Shown: one piece after another, positions 11,298-24,267 of the stretch
Layout of the letters: every line of letters begins with the position of its first letter
How positions within the stretch are numbered: the stretch's first letter is position 1
Notes under the pieces: generated by a model
Told to the model about the DNA's origin: nothing
The model's input: the letters and a program-made list of their open reading frames with translations, nothing else
Database searches by the model: none
Assembly: GCA_930367215.1 (NCBI GenBank)
Contig: OV884059.1
Coordinates: forward strand, 220,912,303 to 220,976,302
DNA from: Pollenia angustigena
Taxonomy: Eukaryota > Arthropoda > Insecta > Diptera > Polleniidae
DNA: 64,000 bases
Reading direction: 5' to 3'
Made by a program: the position numbers and the translations under genes

Positions 11298-11508
11298 CAC
11301 TACGTGACAAAATTTCAACAAAGTCATGACCAAACGAATCTGACAGCTGATCTTTATGTAAAATTTTTCGCTGAATCCGAATATGAAGTCAGAATTGTCA
11401 AAAGTAGAACAGTTTTTGAGATATTCCAAAATAACCGTTATTTGTGGTTTTTGAAAAGATGATGGACTGAAATGCAAATTCATTTGGTCAAAAAATTGTC
11501 ACGTAGTG
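11298..11508. mobile_element. Short MITE with TAA target duplication (PIF/Harbinger-like)
   Basis: Perfect 13-bp terminal inverted repeats CACTACGTGACAA / TTGTCACGTAGTG enclose 211 bp and are flanked by TAA on both sides (11295-11297, 11509-11511). A 3-bp TWA-type duplication is characteristic of PIF/Harbinger elements. The frame at 11220-11483 runs through it and is not a gene. Confidence 0.65.
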
Positions 11509-11749
11509 TAATCAGCTTTTAATAACTTTTAAATTTTCGGTCAAGGTGGACCTTTTGACGGAAATGCCCATATTCTGCCGTTGTGACGAAGATCATTAAA
11601 ATTTAAAAACTTGAAAAATATATCTGTGGCATTTTGACAAAACAACTTTAGTCGAATTTAAAAAGTTGAAAAATATGCTGTTAATTTGAATTTTCATTCA
11701 AAATACATTTTTGTTAAATTTTTTAAAATTTTGTATTATAAACGGATTT
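11509..11749. other. AT-rich spacer
   Basis: Nothing recognised between the MITE and the tail of the LINE. Confidence 0.5.
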
Positions 11750-14650
11750 TTTCTTTATTTTTTTTTTTATTTTTTTATTGAATCTATCTTGTCGAAAATT
11801 ACAATATGTATTCAAAGCTTAATCCTAATTCTTATTTGTATTTGTTAGCCGTTACCAATGTAACCGCTTATTAAATGGCATTCAAGTGTCAAAAAAGCCT
11901 GCTAGGCTCAAAGTGTCGGATCTTTTCAGCCTCCGGTGACCTTCGAACTTTATTACATCCCGAGCGAGGTTGTTGGGATGGACCATTAGTTTATCTATGT
12001 ATTTCACTGAATACTTTGAAATTTCTTCCTGGATGGTAACGATGTTAAGATCTCTGTGGATAATGTCATTACGTATATACCATGGGGCGCAGACAATTTG
12101 CCGTAATATCCTAGACTGTCTGCTTTGTAGCTTCTGGATGTTTGATGCGCATGCAGTACCCCATAATTGGATGCCATATGTCCATATTGGTTTTATGACA
12201 GACTTGTATTAGAGAACTTTGTTGTCTAAGGATAAGTTTGAGTTTCGGCCGATTAGCCAATGTAGTTGAGTTTCTTTAAGTTGCATAGCCGTTATTTTCG
12301 CTTCAATATGACGAGACCAGGTCAGGCGTCTATCTATATGAATTCCCAAGTATTTAACATGGCTTTCTACCGGAACAGTGATGTTATTTATTTTTACAGC
12401 AGGGCACATTTGTCTTCTGAGCGTGAAAGTTAAGTGAGCACATTTAGCCGGGTTAACCTTTATTTTCCATTTTTCTAGCCAGGCTTCTAGTTCATTGATG
12501 TGGGACTATAAACGCTGCGATGCAACTTTTGGGTCCTGATTAACACGAATAAACGCTGTGTCGTCTGCGAATGTAGAATGTGCTCGGGATTGTTGGCATA
12601 TCAGCTGTATATATTATATACAGTAACGGTCCTAATATGCTGCCTTGAGGGACACCAGCAGATATTTTCTTGGTGGGGAAGTATTGGTTTTTTGATCTAA
12701 CCATGAATGTTCTGCCAGTTAAATAGCTCTCAAGGAGTTTGTGAGCGTTTTGTGGAAGCATTCGTGTTATTTTGCTGATCAGCACATCATGCCAAACTTT
12801 GTCGAATGCTTGGGAAATGTCTATAAACAGTGCTGAGCAAAATTCCTTTCTCTCAAATGCTGATCTAATTTGGGTAACAATTCTATGCACTTGTTCGATT
12901 GTACCATGCCTTGCTCGGAATCCGAACTGATGATCCGGAATGATTGCGTGTTCAGTAAGATAGGGAGTTATACTTAAAAGAAATATTTTTTCGATAATAT
13001 TGATAAGAGGATGGAAAGTAGCCAACTCGTAATATCGCATTAAAGATGAGCAGCAAGATTCTTAGAGCAGACGTAGGTAAGTTTCTTATCATTGAGCCTG
13101 TAATGCGGTCAGGACCGGCAGATTTTTTAATGTTGACATTTTCTATCGCTGATTTTACTTGGGTTAATTTAAATTTTATTGGATCGTTAACTGTATCAGG
13201 AATAATTGGACGACAGGAACAAGTATCAGCATCATGGGCCGTTAAAACTTTCTCCAAATGACTTGCAAAGGCGTTTATTTTTTCATTTGTGTTTTTGGCC
13301 CAGGTACGGGTTTCCAGTCTTAGTGGAGATTCGTTGGTTATAGGACATTGCATATGTCGTACAGCCTTCAATAAGCTATAATTGGAGTTTTTGTGACATC
13401 TATGCTGTTAAGATAGCTTTCTACTGCAGAGTCGTGTTCTGCCTCAGTTTGTTGCGTAGAGTTGCCTGTCATAACCGCAGTTGGGCATTGATGGCTGGGG
13501 AACGATTTTTTTGCCATTGTCTTCTCAACTTCTTTTTTTCCCTGACAAGAGTCTATATATCCACAGATGTGAATTGCGGACCACGCTTTATTGTACGCTT
13601 GATTGGGGTTGCATTTCTTGCGGCAGAACCCAAGACATCCGTAAGTCGGTCGACAGCTGTTTGGATGTCAGATGAATTTTTTAGGGAAATGCTCTGAGAT
13701 AGATGACAGCTCACATACATTTTATACTTCTACCAATTTGTGTTTTTGTTTGGATAGGAAATAAAGTTTTCAGCTGCGTCTTCAAAGTTGCCTTTTAGAA
13801 TAAGGATTGAAGGTGAATGATCAGACGATAAATCGTGTAAGGAACTAATTAGTAACTGATCGCGCTTGATGTTTTTAATAACGGCAAAGTCGATAAGGTC
13901 TGGGCCAATAGGTAGGTTCTCCACTCGATACGACATCAAGATTTTTTGCAGCGACGGTGTTATATTGCTGGTTACCTCTAGGACTTATAAGTGTGGAGCC
14001 CCAACACGTATACTTAGCGTTGTAGGCGCCTGTGCAATGAATTTTTGTCCCAATATGGGGAAGATGTTAGAATTTATCCTGTGCAATTTTATGTTTAGGC
14101 TGACAATATACGGATGATAACGTGATTTTAAAATCTGTAAGATTTATAGATGTAGCCTGGATACAATCTTCCTTGTACTCCGGCATTGGAAAGTGTCTGA
14201 CTTGTTTGTGCACAATTATGGCTGTGCCACCACAAGCCCGTCCGCTCGGTTGTTTTGTGTCGTAAGTGAGGTACCCATTTACCCTAACGCAGTTTTTTAG
14301 AGGAAAGTGGGTTTCGGAGACGAGAAGCACGTCGTTTTCGTGCATTTGAAAAAAATGTGCTACTTCGTGTTTATGTTGGGAAGGTCCGTTTGCGTTCCAG
14401 AAACATATTTTTAACTGGTTCATTTTATATGAAGTAGAACTTGCCGGAGCATGTTTTGGTTTCGCATCATTTCCTGAAACATGTTCTGCATGGTGGCCAT
14501 GAAGTTATTCATAATTTCAACTAGATTTTTAATTGAGCCCGATATGTCTGCAGAAGGTATTTGTGGAGATTCCTTAAGAACATTAGCGTATGAAGGTTGG
14601 TTTGCGTTAGCTACTTTCTTAGCTCGGGTTTTTTGTGCATATTTTTGAGT
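11750..14650 (-). pseudogene. jockey-type LINE, 5'-truncated and frameshifted
   Basis: Reading the minus strand: ORF1 C-terminus (14640-14430; QPSYANVLKESPQIPS and a Met-rich coiled segment); endonuclease (14423-14067; KICFWNANG, SETHFP, RACGGTAII; then SLHDLSSDHSP near 13830); RT thumb/fingers (13371-13040; KKSAGPDRITGSMIRNLP); palm (13040-12540; GFRARHGTIEQVHRI, LFIDISQAFDKVWHD, GVPQGSILGPLLY, then a frameshift at the FADD box); and KYLGIHIDRRLTWSRHIEAK (12350). It ends in an A-rich tail seen as T-runs near 11755-11785. It shares domain order with the intact LINE at 31814 but is a distinct, older relative. Gaps near 13700 and 14000 plus several shifts rule out function. Confidence 0.9.
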
Positions 14651-15834
14651 TCTTTCTTGGAATATTTGTATGCATACTTTAAAAACGTTTGTGCATATTT
14701 AAACTTACCCTACTGATTTCTTATATAATGGGACACCAGTAGGATTGTTGGTTTACATTATCTCTTTTATAAATACTACATAGAGGTCGATTTAATGAAA
14801 TAAATAACTAAATGCATAGAAATTTAAAAACTGAATGACGTAGAAAACGTTTTTTTTTTAATATAAATGCAAATTTTGAAATGCACTTAAGCGATAAATA
14901 CTGTATCATTATTTTTACTTCAACAGTTTTATAAAAAAATCAGTTTTTCACAGAGCCCCTATACTGAATCAATCGTTATATGATTGTGGTAACAATAAGA
15001 ACCATTAAAAGTTTTCATTATTTTTTTTCAACCATTCCGTATGAGTGACTGCCTGTGAACATATCAAACTCTATTATTTTTCAAAGTGTATGGACCATTT
15101 TTGAACTTCTATTAGTACGTTTAAATATTTTTGAAGAGCCTGTTCTTCTTATAAGACATGTTATACTCAAAACATTTCATCCTGCTGGTATTTCATCATT
15201 GTCATACATTTTCCATGTCCTGTCATTGTGTTCTTTTGCACTTTACGCTTTGTTTTTTATGTTCTTAATTTGTTTATATTTTTATTTAAAAGAAGAAAAA
15301 AAAAAAACCAAAATACTGTCTTAGTTTAGTTTGAAATCATTTTTCAAACACTTGAACATTCTTAAAGACATACTTTGAACGTTAAAAATGTGTTAGTAAG
15401 TATATGAGGGTGAGTGTTTGATATACAAAATATCCCTGCAAATATTTTTAATAAGTAATTTTTCAACTGAAATCATTAAAAATCATAATATCATATTATT
15501 GGAGGGTTGGTTTGTTTGTGAAATAATTATCTCTGCGATATTAAAAATGTTTTTGTAAATTTTGCGTAATTTTCTTAAGATTAACCAGAATGAATTAGAA
15601 TAAGTTAATCAATTTTTCCATCGAACGAAACTGACTTCGAATGCCTTACTGTATTTGCAAACCAAACACACAACAAAGATGTGTACAATACGTTTGTGTA
15701 CAACTAAAATGACAAATGCTATGCGTAGCTGTTCATCGCACAATTTAACCCAGCCAACTGGTGAATATAATCACCAGCACTCTTACTATTTATTTTTGTT
15801 ACAATGTTTTTTTGCCTGTCAGTTAAGGTACGGG
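14651..15834. other. AT-rich, no gene recognised
   Basis: Contains short open frames (15055-15324, 15655-15879) without motifs or codon signal. I see no TIR pair here. Confidence 0.45.
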
Positions 15835-18387
15835 CACATATGGCAAACAATTGTCAAATTTTGTTTGCCGGCATTTTGAAAAAATTTGTTAAAAAAAATA
15901 AAAATTTTATTTGCTGGTCACACTACGCACATTTATTTGCCCATTTTTGTTTGTTCAGACAGATATTAAATAGCTTTAAATAAAAAATGGGAAAACATGT
16001 TTGCCCTGTGTTCACATATAAAAATATTTGCCTAAAAATAAATATTTGAACAAATTGTCAAAAATAAAAATTAAATAAATAAAATTACTTTTTATTATAA
16101 CTAAAAATTATCATTTTGATGCAAAATATTGAAACTTTTATGGTTTTATGGTATAGAAGAGCGAGAATAACAGTTTTAAAAGTAAAAAAGGATTTACATA
16201 ACAAATAAAGAGATAAATGCAATTTGGCGAAGTAATTTCCAGTCTAATACAACTAAATTAAACTATATTATGAACTAAAGCAATATTCGTTACGGTTTAG
16301 TTACGCAAGCAATAAAGTGTTTTAAGACAGTTGATCTATTGTAAATTATAGACCGATCTTCACGAAATTTTGTTGTATGATTTCTAGGCATATAAATTGA
16401 GTTTGTGCAAAATTTAACGATAAAAGGTGCATTCCGCCACCAATTTACGTTAGTTTTTGTTACAGAAATATCGATTTTTCGGGAGGTTGTTTCACATTTT
16501 AGTCCATAACGCTTTTCCTACTGAACCAAAAGTGCTAAATTTCAATCCAAACTGCTTAAAAGAACTTGAGTGAACCTGCCACAAAAATTTTTATTTTTCG
16601 TCAGCATCCTTTTCTTAATCGATATAACAATGTTCATCCGTCCGGTTAGCTGTCCATGTTAACCTTATTCGCAAAGTACATGTCGCAATTTTTGAGATAA
16701 TCGGGTGTGTTCTAAAATTCGAATTCACTCGAAAGTGGATTAATTCAGCATTTTTTGTGTTCTGCAACTCACCACCACATGTTTTTATTCGTTTTCAATT
16801 AGGGTAGTAAGGGGTTAGTGAAAGTAAAACAAATCGACTTTTATTCTTATATTTGAGAACATTTTAAGCAAAAACAGAATTTTGCTTATATCGCGAATTT
16901 TTGAAAATTTCCACTGATTTCGCAATTTTTACAGAATTTTTGCCATTCCTTGTAGTGTTAGGCACTTTTAACCAACTTTAACGCTTATTCCAAATATATT
17001 AAATATTTTCGCGCATTTTCGCTATTTTAAAAATTTTTTGTTTTTCCAACATTTTGTTTTTTAACCGATACATTTTTGGGTTTGCTTCCAACTTTGCAAT
17101 TTTTCGTGATTTTCTGCTAATTTAGCAATTTGTATAAAATTTTTTACATTCCTTATAATTTTAGGGACTTTTAATCAATTTTATAGTTTGTTTGAAATAT
17201 TAAAATTTATCGCTATTTTTGCAAATTTTTTGCAATTTTCGCTTATCTGTGTTGCGTTTTTCGGCAATCGTCGCCATTATTAAGATAGCCCCACCGTAGT
17301 CACCTATTTTACAGGGCACTATCAAAGAAAACATCATCAATTTCTTTTCCTGCACAAGAACTTCGAATACACAACAACATGCGGATTTCAGAACACCAAT
17401 TTCTGAATTATGAGGATTCCAAAAACACACCTGGTAGTAATGAAATGTTGTTTTTAATGTCATAAGAGGTGGAAAGAACCGGCCAATAATTTCATATAGC
17501 CCCCATAAAAACTTATTTCTGGAGAAGAGTCCTTGTGCCCATAGACAATCTATTATCACCTAACCAAATGTTATTGTAATCGATCCATATTTTACCATAG
17601 CTCTTATACAAATACTACTTTTGTAAATAGCTTTTAATGTCATACTAATCTTATAAATGTCGGTTTTGGCAATAATTTCTATAATAGCTTGTATGTCGTG
17701 TCAAAATTTCGTCTTGTTAGGCCGAGAATTGGTTCTAGGTCACTTGCTACAATCACTTCAAGACGAAAATAAATCTCATAAAGGTGTCATGTTGGCGTAT
17801 TATTTGGCGCTAATATATTTTATATAAAACTTAAATTCATTATATAATTTTATTTTGGCGGGTCTCTGATTGTCCAATGACCCCAAACTGGTACACTCTC
17901 AAAAATTTATCTATTTATATAGATACGCCATGCTTGCAATTAATAATTCATAACATAGGCTCATAGAAATTACCCATTTACTTAAGAAAAATGCATTTTG
18001 TAACATCTTGAATCCTAAATCTCTTTGCTAAAAAGAGAACACAGGAAAAATTGTTTACATAAATAAGTTTTTTCATCATTAAAAACTTATTTAATTTTGT
18101 TAATTTTTTCAATTTTATTCAATAATTTTTATTTTAAAGCTTTTTATTTGCCGCTGTTTGTTCTAACAAAATTTTTGTAAAAACAAATATTTATTTGCCT
18201 AAAAACAAGGAAAATATTTGACGTTAAATGGTCACATTAGGAGCATTTTTGTTTGCTAGCAAATAATTTTATTTGCCCAAAATCAGCTGTTTTTTTGTTT
18301 GCCCCTCAAAAATATTTTGTGGTCAGATTAGGGCAAACAAATATTTGATATTTTTTGACAAATGTTTGCCATATGTGACCGTACCTT
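15835..18387. mobile_element. 2.55-kb TIR element with TTTGCC subterminal repeats
   Basis: The left end AAGGTACGGGCACATATGGC mirrors the right end GCCATATGTGACCGTACCTT; the inverted repeat continues for about 34 bp. Both subterminal 400-500 bp zones are packed with ATTTGTTTGCC/ATTTATTTGCC words. The middle holds copies of the dispersed repeat (about 16320-16720 and 17460-17790). The 119-codon minus frame at 17200-17559 has no recognisable domain. No target duplication was identified, so superfamily is open. Confidence 0.65.
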
Positions 18388-18537
18388 TACTTAGAATTTT
18401 ATTTCGTTATTCTATTGTTTACTTGGTGCGGCAACAAATGGGTTAAAAAGTGTAAAGAAGGTAAAAGAATTCAAGAAAATATACTCCAGATAGTACTAGT
18501 TTCTTTTTAAACAGTTGAAAATTTTGTTTCTTATGCT

Positions 18538-19045
18538 CTTAGTATTTATTATAAGCCCGCAACAAGACCACTTACAAGTCATTTGAATTCATTGCATTTT
18601 TTCATTTTATTCACTGCTTTGCGGTTAAAAACACAAGTTTTGTGCTGTTATGCGTCATAAAGTTCCTTCAACACATGTGTATTCATGTAAGAGAGCGCAG
18701 AGAATTGTGTTTCTGTGTGTTTGCACACAATGACTTGAGTGAGTTGCAATATTTTTTTCAAATCATTTGATGATTTTTTTTGTTGTTTGAAATTAACCGA
18801 ACGAATTGATATCTTTTAAGACCACTTAGTAATTTTCAAAGTCATAGTAATTTTCTCTAAACAAATCGTGTTGTGTATGCTTCTTGTGTTTTCTCATGCA
18901 GTGCGTGTGAATGATTTGAATTATGTGACACATATCACAACTCAAGTGGCATTAGTCTTTTTGTGTATGTATGTTGTCTGCAGCCACTTGAAAAGCAAAC
19001 ATGATTGTTTTTCAAGTTAATTTAAGCAGGCCCTTAGTATTTATT
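18538..19045. repeat. Segment bracketed by a 13-bp direct repeat
   Basis: CTTAGTATTTATT occurs at 18538-18550 and 19033-19045. The ends inside are AAGCCCGC... and ...GCAGGCC, weakly inverted. It may be a small transposon with its target duplication, but the AT-rich repeat could be chance. Confidence 0.35.
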
Positions 19046-19224
19046 TATTTAAAAATAACCGCGTTCAGTCTGCGAGAATTTGCGATGTTAACCTGAGTGC
19101 GGCTGTGATGATGTTTACTTGTGTTTCGCACGTGACGTACGCATTCTAAAATTATTAATGCTATACTAGCAAAGAAAATAAGATATAAGATATATATAAG
19201 AGTGCCTTATTCGGCTATGCCAAT

Positions 19225-20690
19225 CCTTATATAACCTTCTTCATGGTGCGATAAGAACAGAAAGTTTATAAATATCGATATTCAACCTTTTGCCACGCCC
19301 ACTTGTCCAATCCCGACCACATGTTGTCGGATGTTGTATATTGATAATCAAGATGCTTTTACCTTTTTTTCTAATAGGACCAGTACTCAGGGGATGACCC
19401 CTACTAATGCATTGCATTGTGTTGGAACTACGAAAATAGGTTGTGGGAAGGAGGATAGAGGGAGTAGTGTTTTTGAACATTCGATTTGAAGTTAATCATG
19501 TTTTAAGTGAGAGGGAAGACTTCTGCAAGAAGGTTATGCCACATACGAACAGTCCGGGAAAAAAGCGAATTCTCTCTGTAATGCAATGTACGATTCACCT
19601 GCCAATCGACCACATAAGGATGGACTCTTGAGGAAAAACGTATATTACGAACAAACGTACGGGTTTCGGGAAACAGATCCCTAATTTCGTAAGAACACTT
19701 CCCATTGTAGTAACGATAAAACAGGCAAATACAACCCACATTGCGATGGTGCTCAAAGGAGTCAATAGAATTGGATACCCTACTGTCACCAATGAGAACC
19801 TTCGCCCTCTCCTGCACGCGGTCGAGAAGCTCCAAAATAGACTTTGAAGCACCGGCCCACACATGAGAGTTGTATTCCATACGCGGTCGGATATAGGTGG
19901 TATAAATATTAAGGAGATCAGATGGAGTGAAGTATATCCTACACCGTCTTAGAAAAGCGAGGCACTTGAATACTTCTTTTGACACCTTGAATATATGTTC
20001 TGTACATCGGACATCACATTGTATCCTCATGCCCAGAACATCAAGAGATTCTGATTCCTCAATAATTATACCACCCATATATACAGATGAGGTACCCCGG
20101 TTTGTCGCAACATTGGGGTTTTCGAAAATTAAAATCGACCCTATTCGCACGACCCCATTCCGAGACAATGTCAAGGTCTCGGCCAAGCGTATCATTCATA
20201 TTCTGCCTCGTAGCACCGACATCGGATATGCTTGGTCTGCATTCAAATGAGTACGAATGGCAAAGGTTGCTGTCATCTGCAAAAGAGTAGATAAGGTTGG
20301 AACTTTGACAAAGGAGGTCATTTTGAAAGATATGAAATAGAGTAGGAGAAAGCACGGAGAATAGTGGCACCGCTAAATGATTCTTGAACTCGTGTGACGA
20401 AACCCCATCTATAACAACTCGTTTACTGTGATCTCTTAGAAAACTCGATATAAATCGAGAGAAATTATCACCGACACCAAATGCAGCAAGTTTTGACAAG
20501 AGTGCACCATGCCAGACTCTGTCAAACGCCTTGGAAATATCTAAAGCAATAACCTTACTTTCGATAAAATGGTGAATGGAACGGCACCATTTTTTCGATA
20601 ACAGAGCTAGTAGGTCTCCAGTAGAGCGACCTCTACGAAAGCCATACTGGCAGTCGCTTAGTAGGTAGTTTGATTCTTAGATGCAGTCGT
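19225..20690 (-). pseudogene. CR1-like LINE reverse transcriptase, 5'-truncated
   Basis: Minus strand, from 20690: QYGFRRGRSTGDLLALLSKK, VIALDISKAFDRVWHG, then LSKLAAFGVGDNFSRFISSF (20499 onward), FSVLSPTLFHIF where the GVPQGS box has decayed, and SFADDSNLCHSYSF (catalytic FADD intact). After a frameshift come ESLDVLGMRI, FLRRCRIYF, YIRPRMEYNSHVW, VQERAKVLIGD and SLFSRTVRMWHNLLAEVFP (20195-19503). The NS-F-R-V-WN-LP-EVFP ending is typical of CR1/Rex/L2-type LINEs rather than jockey. The endonuclease half is missing. Pseudogene through shifts and truncation; closest clade not certain. Confidence 0.8.
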
Positions 20691-20794
20691 GGTTTTTTGC
20701 TCATATTAAAACCATTTGTGCACCGATCATGCCGAGTTTTAACAGCAAATAATTTCGGGCTATATGTGACATAGTAAAATAAACACCTGGTTCC

Positions 20795-20995
20795 CATAAT
20801 ATCTGGGGTCTTCGGAAATCCCACTTCAATGGGCACACTGACAGATAGACGGACATAGTTAATTTAACTTCGCTACTCATAAGTACCCAGAATATAAATA
20901 TAAACTACATGGGGTCTAAGATCAACATTGAAGAAATTACAAACGGAATGACAAAATTATATATACCCCTTTACCTTCGGTGAATGGCATTCAAA
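20795..20995 (-). repeat. Dispersed repeat, minus orientation
   Basis: Contains GACAGATAGACGGACAT, ACCCAGAATATAAATATA, ACATGGGGTCTAAGATC and TTACAAACGGAATGAC, which reappear inverted at 39625-39760 and in part at 1280-1390. Class unknown; the pattern is common in fly genomes. Confidence 0.55.
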
Positions 20996-21072
20996 TAAAG
21001 AATGCGTGTAATTTTTGTTCTCACTCTGATTGCTGGGTGTATTTTTCATTCCCTTGTTAATTTTTGAGGGTA

Positions 21073-21229
21073 TTTTTTATTTTTTTTTAAATTTCCTAAA
21101 CTTCTCCCGCAGAGTTCTATACTTGTATGCAGGAAAGAAATCAGAGTCTCTGGCGGAAACCGAGAATCGAATCCCGGCGCGCGCTGATGGACTAGCACAC
21201 TACCAGCCAGCCTACCGTCGCACTCCCGT
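21073..21229 (-). mobile_element. tRNA-derived SINE, copy 1
   Basis: On the minus strand it reads GTAGGCTGGCTGGTAGTGTG (A-box-like), GGGATTCGATTCTCG (B-box-like, 21161-21175), CCAGAGACTCTGATTTCTTT, and ends GTTTAGGAAATTT plus A-rich tail. The same modules occur in plus orientation at 59283-59434. The tRNA fold is not intact, so it is a SINE, not a tRNA gene. Confidence 0.8.
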
Positions 21230-21344
21230 ACTTTCGGTATTATAAACCATTATCTTTTATTATCAAAGTAATTTTTGGGAATCCAAAATTTTTGAATTAA
21301 TAACAGTTTGTTCGTCGTGCTTTATTCACTATTTTTATTCTTCA

Positions 21345-21735
21345 TAAAAACACTGAAATTTATTGTTGGATGATAAGCTAGTTTCTATGCGCATTTTAGT
21401 GGTTGCTTAGGCGAGATCATCAGGAAACGTTCTCCCAAAAATTTTTAAAAAAAGCCTAAGATATTAGCAAATAAAGCTGCAGAGTGAATGAAAATTGCAA
21501 ACACTTAAACAAATATCAAAGCTTAAACAAAAACACCAACAATAAACAGTTTGCCTGTCTGTTATTACATTCCCCATTACAATTGGTTGGAACTCTCCCA
21601 ACATTAATTTTAGTTGTAAGTAGACTAAGAAAAAAAAAAAAAACAAAATAAAAACAAAAACAACTTGCTTTATTATTATCGCAAGAAAATCAAAAAATAG
21701 AGCAAGTTGCCAGTTTAGTTTTTTTAAGCCAGCAC
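21345..21735 (+). repeat. Interspersed repeat, copy 1 (empty-site copy)
   Basis: ACACTGAAATTTATTGTTG, TTCTATGCGCATTTTAGTGG, ATCAGGAAACGTTCTCCC and CAATATCAAAGCTTAAAC blocks are shared in order with 40845-41320; a partial third copy is at 59758-59806. Its AAGCTTAAACAAAAACACC (about 21519-21537) is the unoccupied version of the MITE insertion site at 41027. Class unknown. Confidence 0.7.
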
Positions 21736-22559
21736 TTGCCAGTTTATTATCAGAGTAGTTTTTGGGTATAACAATTTTTTTAATTAATAAGATTTTGTTT
21801 GACGTACTTAATTCCCAATTTCAGTGTTTTTATCAAGAATAAAAATTATTATTATTTCTTAGCTTAAACATTTTTTAATGATTTGGAGGTGTGTTCAAAT
21901 GGAATTGTGCAGGTTTATCGCTTAAAAGTGGCTAATTAGTGACGTTAAGTAATTTCAATCTTCAAAAATCCTTAAAAGTGTTGACAGGGTTATGTTTGCC
22001 ATACATGTTTATGTGCATGTGCATAACTATTAAATCATACGATATTGCCTAAAAAATTGTTGCTATAAATATTTAAAAAAAAAAACAACTAAAATAAGTT
22101 TTTTTTTCTGTCAAGAGAATTTCTTTCGATATAAGAAAAACGAAACTAAATTGTGTGTGTTGTCGGAATATCGAGTTTCATTGGTTACGCTACAGAGGAA
22201 ATGGCAACGTATTATCTTGGATTTAGTATTTTGTTTTTCGTCTCTTATTTATAAACATCGAAAAGACGGATAAGGAAATTGTTTAAGAGGTTGTTTGTTT
22301 TGGCTGAAGTTATTGGTAAATACTTATTTGTTAGAGAAGGAAGCGGAAAAAGAATTTAAATTTAATACAAATCAAACGCATAGTGTTCTACATTTTTTTG
22401 TGTTAAAAGAAAAATATTATTTTTACTCAGATTTGATATTTGTTAAATGAAAATAAAAGTAAATATAATCTAAGGTGCGGTTTTCACAACACAAGTGATT
22501 GAAAGAGAAGTAAAATTTATATTAAAAGCACTAAAAAAACTTAACGGCGAAAACGAATA
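21736..22559. other. AT-rich spacer
   Basis: No gene or repeat boundary recognised. Confidence 0.4.
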
Positions 22560-22780
22560 GTCAGACCGATGCCTGATCATTTGGGGCTAGTGACAGCCAT
22601 AGCATCAGAGTTAAGCATTCTGATGAAACTTCCAACTCGAAAAATCTAATGACTTCATGAGCCTTTAATTTTAGAAGATTGTTCCATGCCTGGTATGCAC
22701 GCATCTGTATTTCACCAGTGGATGTTACATTAAGTGTTTGGAGATCCTCAAGATACTAAACCGCGCCCCCTGAGAAACGT
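22560..22780 (-). other. Coding-looking fragment, unrecognised
   Basis: On the minus strand a frame reads RAYQAWNNLLKLKAHEVI and RFFELEVSSEC without stops for about 45 codons, in GC content above its surroundings. It may be a transposon or host-gene relic. I do not recognise it. Confidence 0.3.
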
Positions 22781-23152
22781 AATACATCTCCCGGTGGAAA
22801 GCAGAATAGTTTATATCTCTCTCATGAAACTATTTTTAACGAAAGATTTTCAAACATATTATAGTTACTTTAACTATATTAATACCATATGCAGCCATAT
22901 AATGGTTAAATAAGTCTTCTAATAAAAAGCCTCAACTATATTATTGTTGCCTCTGACCATGTTATATTAAATAATAACATCAATTTATTCACCATATATA
23001 ATTTTTGTTGTTGTTTAACAACAATAAATTGGTCGAAAGTTTATATAATATGGTTGTGACTTGCTTAAAAAGGAGATTTAACGGCAATATGGTGAAAATA
23101 ATATAATTGAAAACACGTTTGAATTCCACTGTTTTAACCTCGTTATGTTTGA

Positions 23153-23442
23153 CTACACCCATAGAAAAAACATGTTTAAATATGGTCACCTCCAACAATA
23201 TTATTTTTAAAGAAAATTTTAAGCATATTATGTTTCATGAATAAGTCAAGAAGCCACAACCGTGTTTACATGTTTAGAGGCAACCATAATATGGTTGTGC
23301 CTTCTTGATGATCGAAATTAACCATTATATGGTTATCGCTGACAATAATATGGTTAAATGAAATATAAAATGCTTACATTTTTCTTTAAAAATAGTATTG
23401 TTGGAGGTAACCATATTTAAACATGTTTTTCACTGCGTGTAG
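23153..23442. mobile_element. 290-bp MITE, CTACACGCA-type ends
   Basis: Left end CTACACCCATAGAAAAAACA and right end TGTTTTTCACTGCGTGTAG are inverted, and the match runs on through TTTAAATATGG-CACCTCCAACAATA for about 60 bp. The interior alternates ATATGGTT / AACCATAT words. The end sequence resembles that of 51352-53102. No coding capacity. Confidence 0.75.
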
Positions 23443-23804
23443 ATTTCCAGTATCCATTTTCCTGGAGTTTGCTCTTACATTCCAGCAAATTGCTTATTAA
23501 AAAAAATTCAATTAAAAAATGTTTTTCTTAAAAACAAATCAAATTTATTTATTCTCTTAAAAATACATTTCTAATTTGCATTTTAATTTAATAATCCAAT
23601 CAATATTTTTTAATAAGCAATGTTGCTATTGATGATGTACAATTAACATTTGCAATAAATTATTGACTGACAACTGTTTGGTTTGGTTTTTCCTTTAACT
23701 GAAAACCAAATTGCACTGAATAAAAAAGCTGGCTCTAATGAGTTTTTAGCACTCAACAAATAAATGACCACAGAGAAAAAAAAATTAACAAAAAATCGTA
23801 TTTG
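23443..23804. other. AT-rich spacer
   Basis: No feature recognised. Confidence 0.4.
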
Positions 23805-24267
23805 AATCGGGTTTTCTACCAAGAACTTTGTTTTTTAATTGTGGCAACAACAACAACATGATAGTTTTGACATTTCGTTTTTTGACGTATTCGTAGTAGA
23901 TGCATTGGCAATTGTTACAATGAATTCAATTTTGCTCTAAAATCGCATTAAAATAATTAAAATCAACTATGAAAATGGTGGTTCTGTTAAAGTTACATTT
24001 CAAGAAATTCGTTATATTTTCGTACAACATAATCGTCCTTCTAAGACCGCTATTAAAAATGTGGTCGTTAAATTTGAGTCGACAGGATCGATACAAAATG
24101 TGCCAACACCAACGCGTGTTTGACCTGGTCGTTTAACTGAAAATATCGCAGCCGTGAGCCACAGTGCTAAAGCAGATTCAAATTTGTCAATTTCTCGACG
24201 TTTTTAAAATTGGGGTTATCCAAAACGACCACATGGCAAATTTTGCGTAAGAATTTGGCTTTGAACA

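Noticed and set aside
13434..13697. 87-codon plus frame antisense to the LINE at 11750-14650
   Set aside because: Shadow of the minus-strand ORF2 relic.
17200..17559. 119-codon minus frame in the 15835-18387 element
   Set aside because: Lies in dispersed repeat sequence; no recognisable domain or codon signal.
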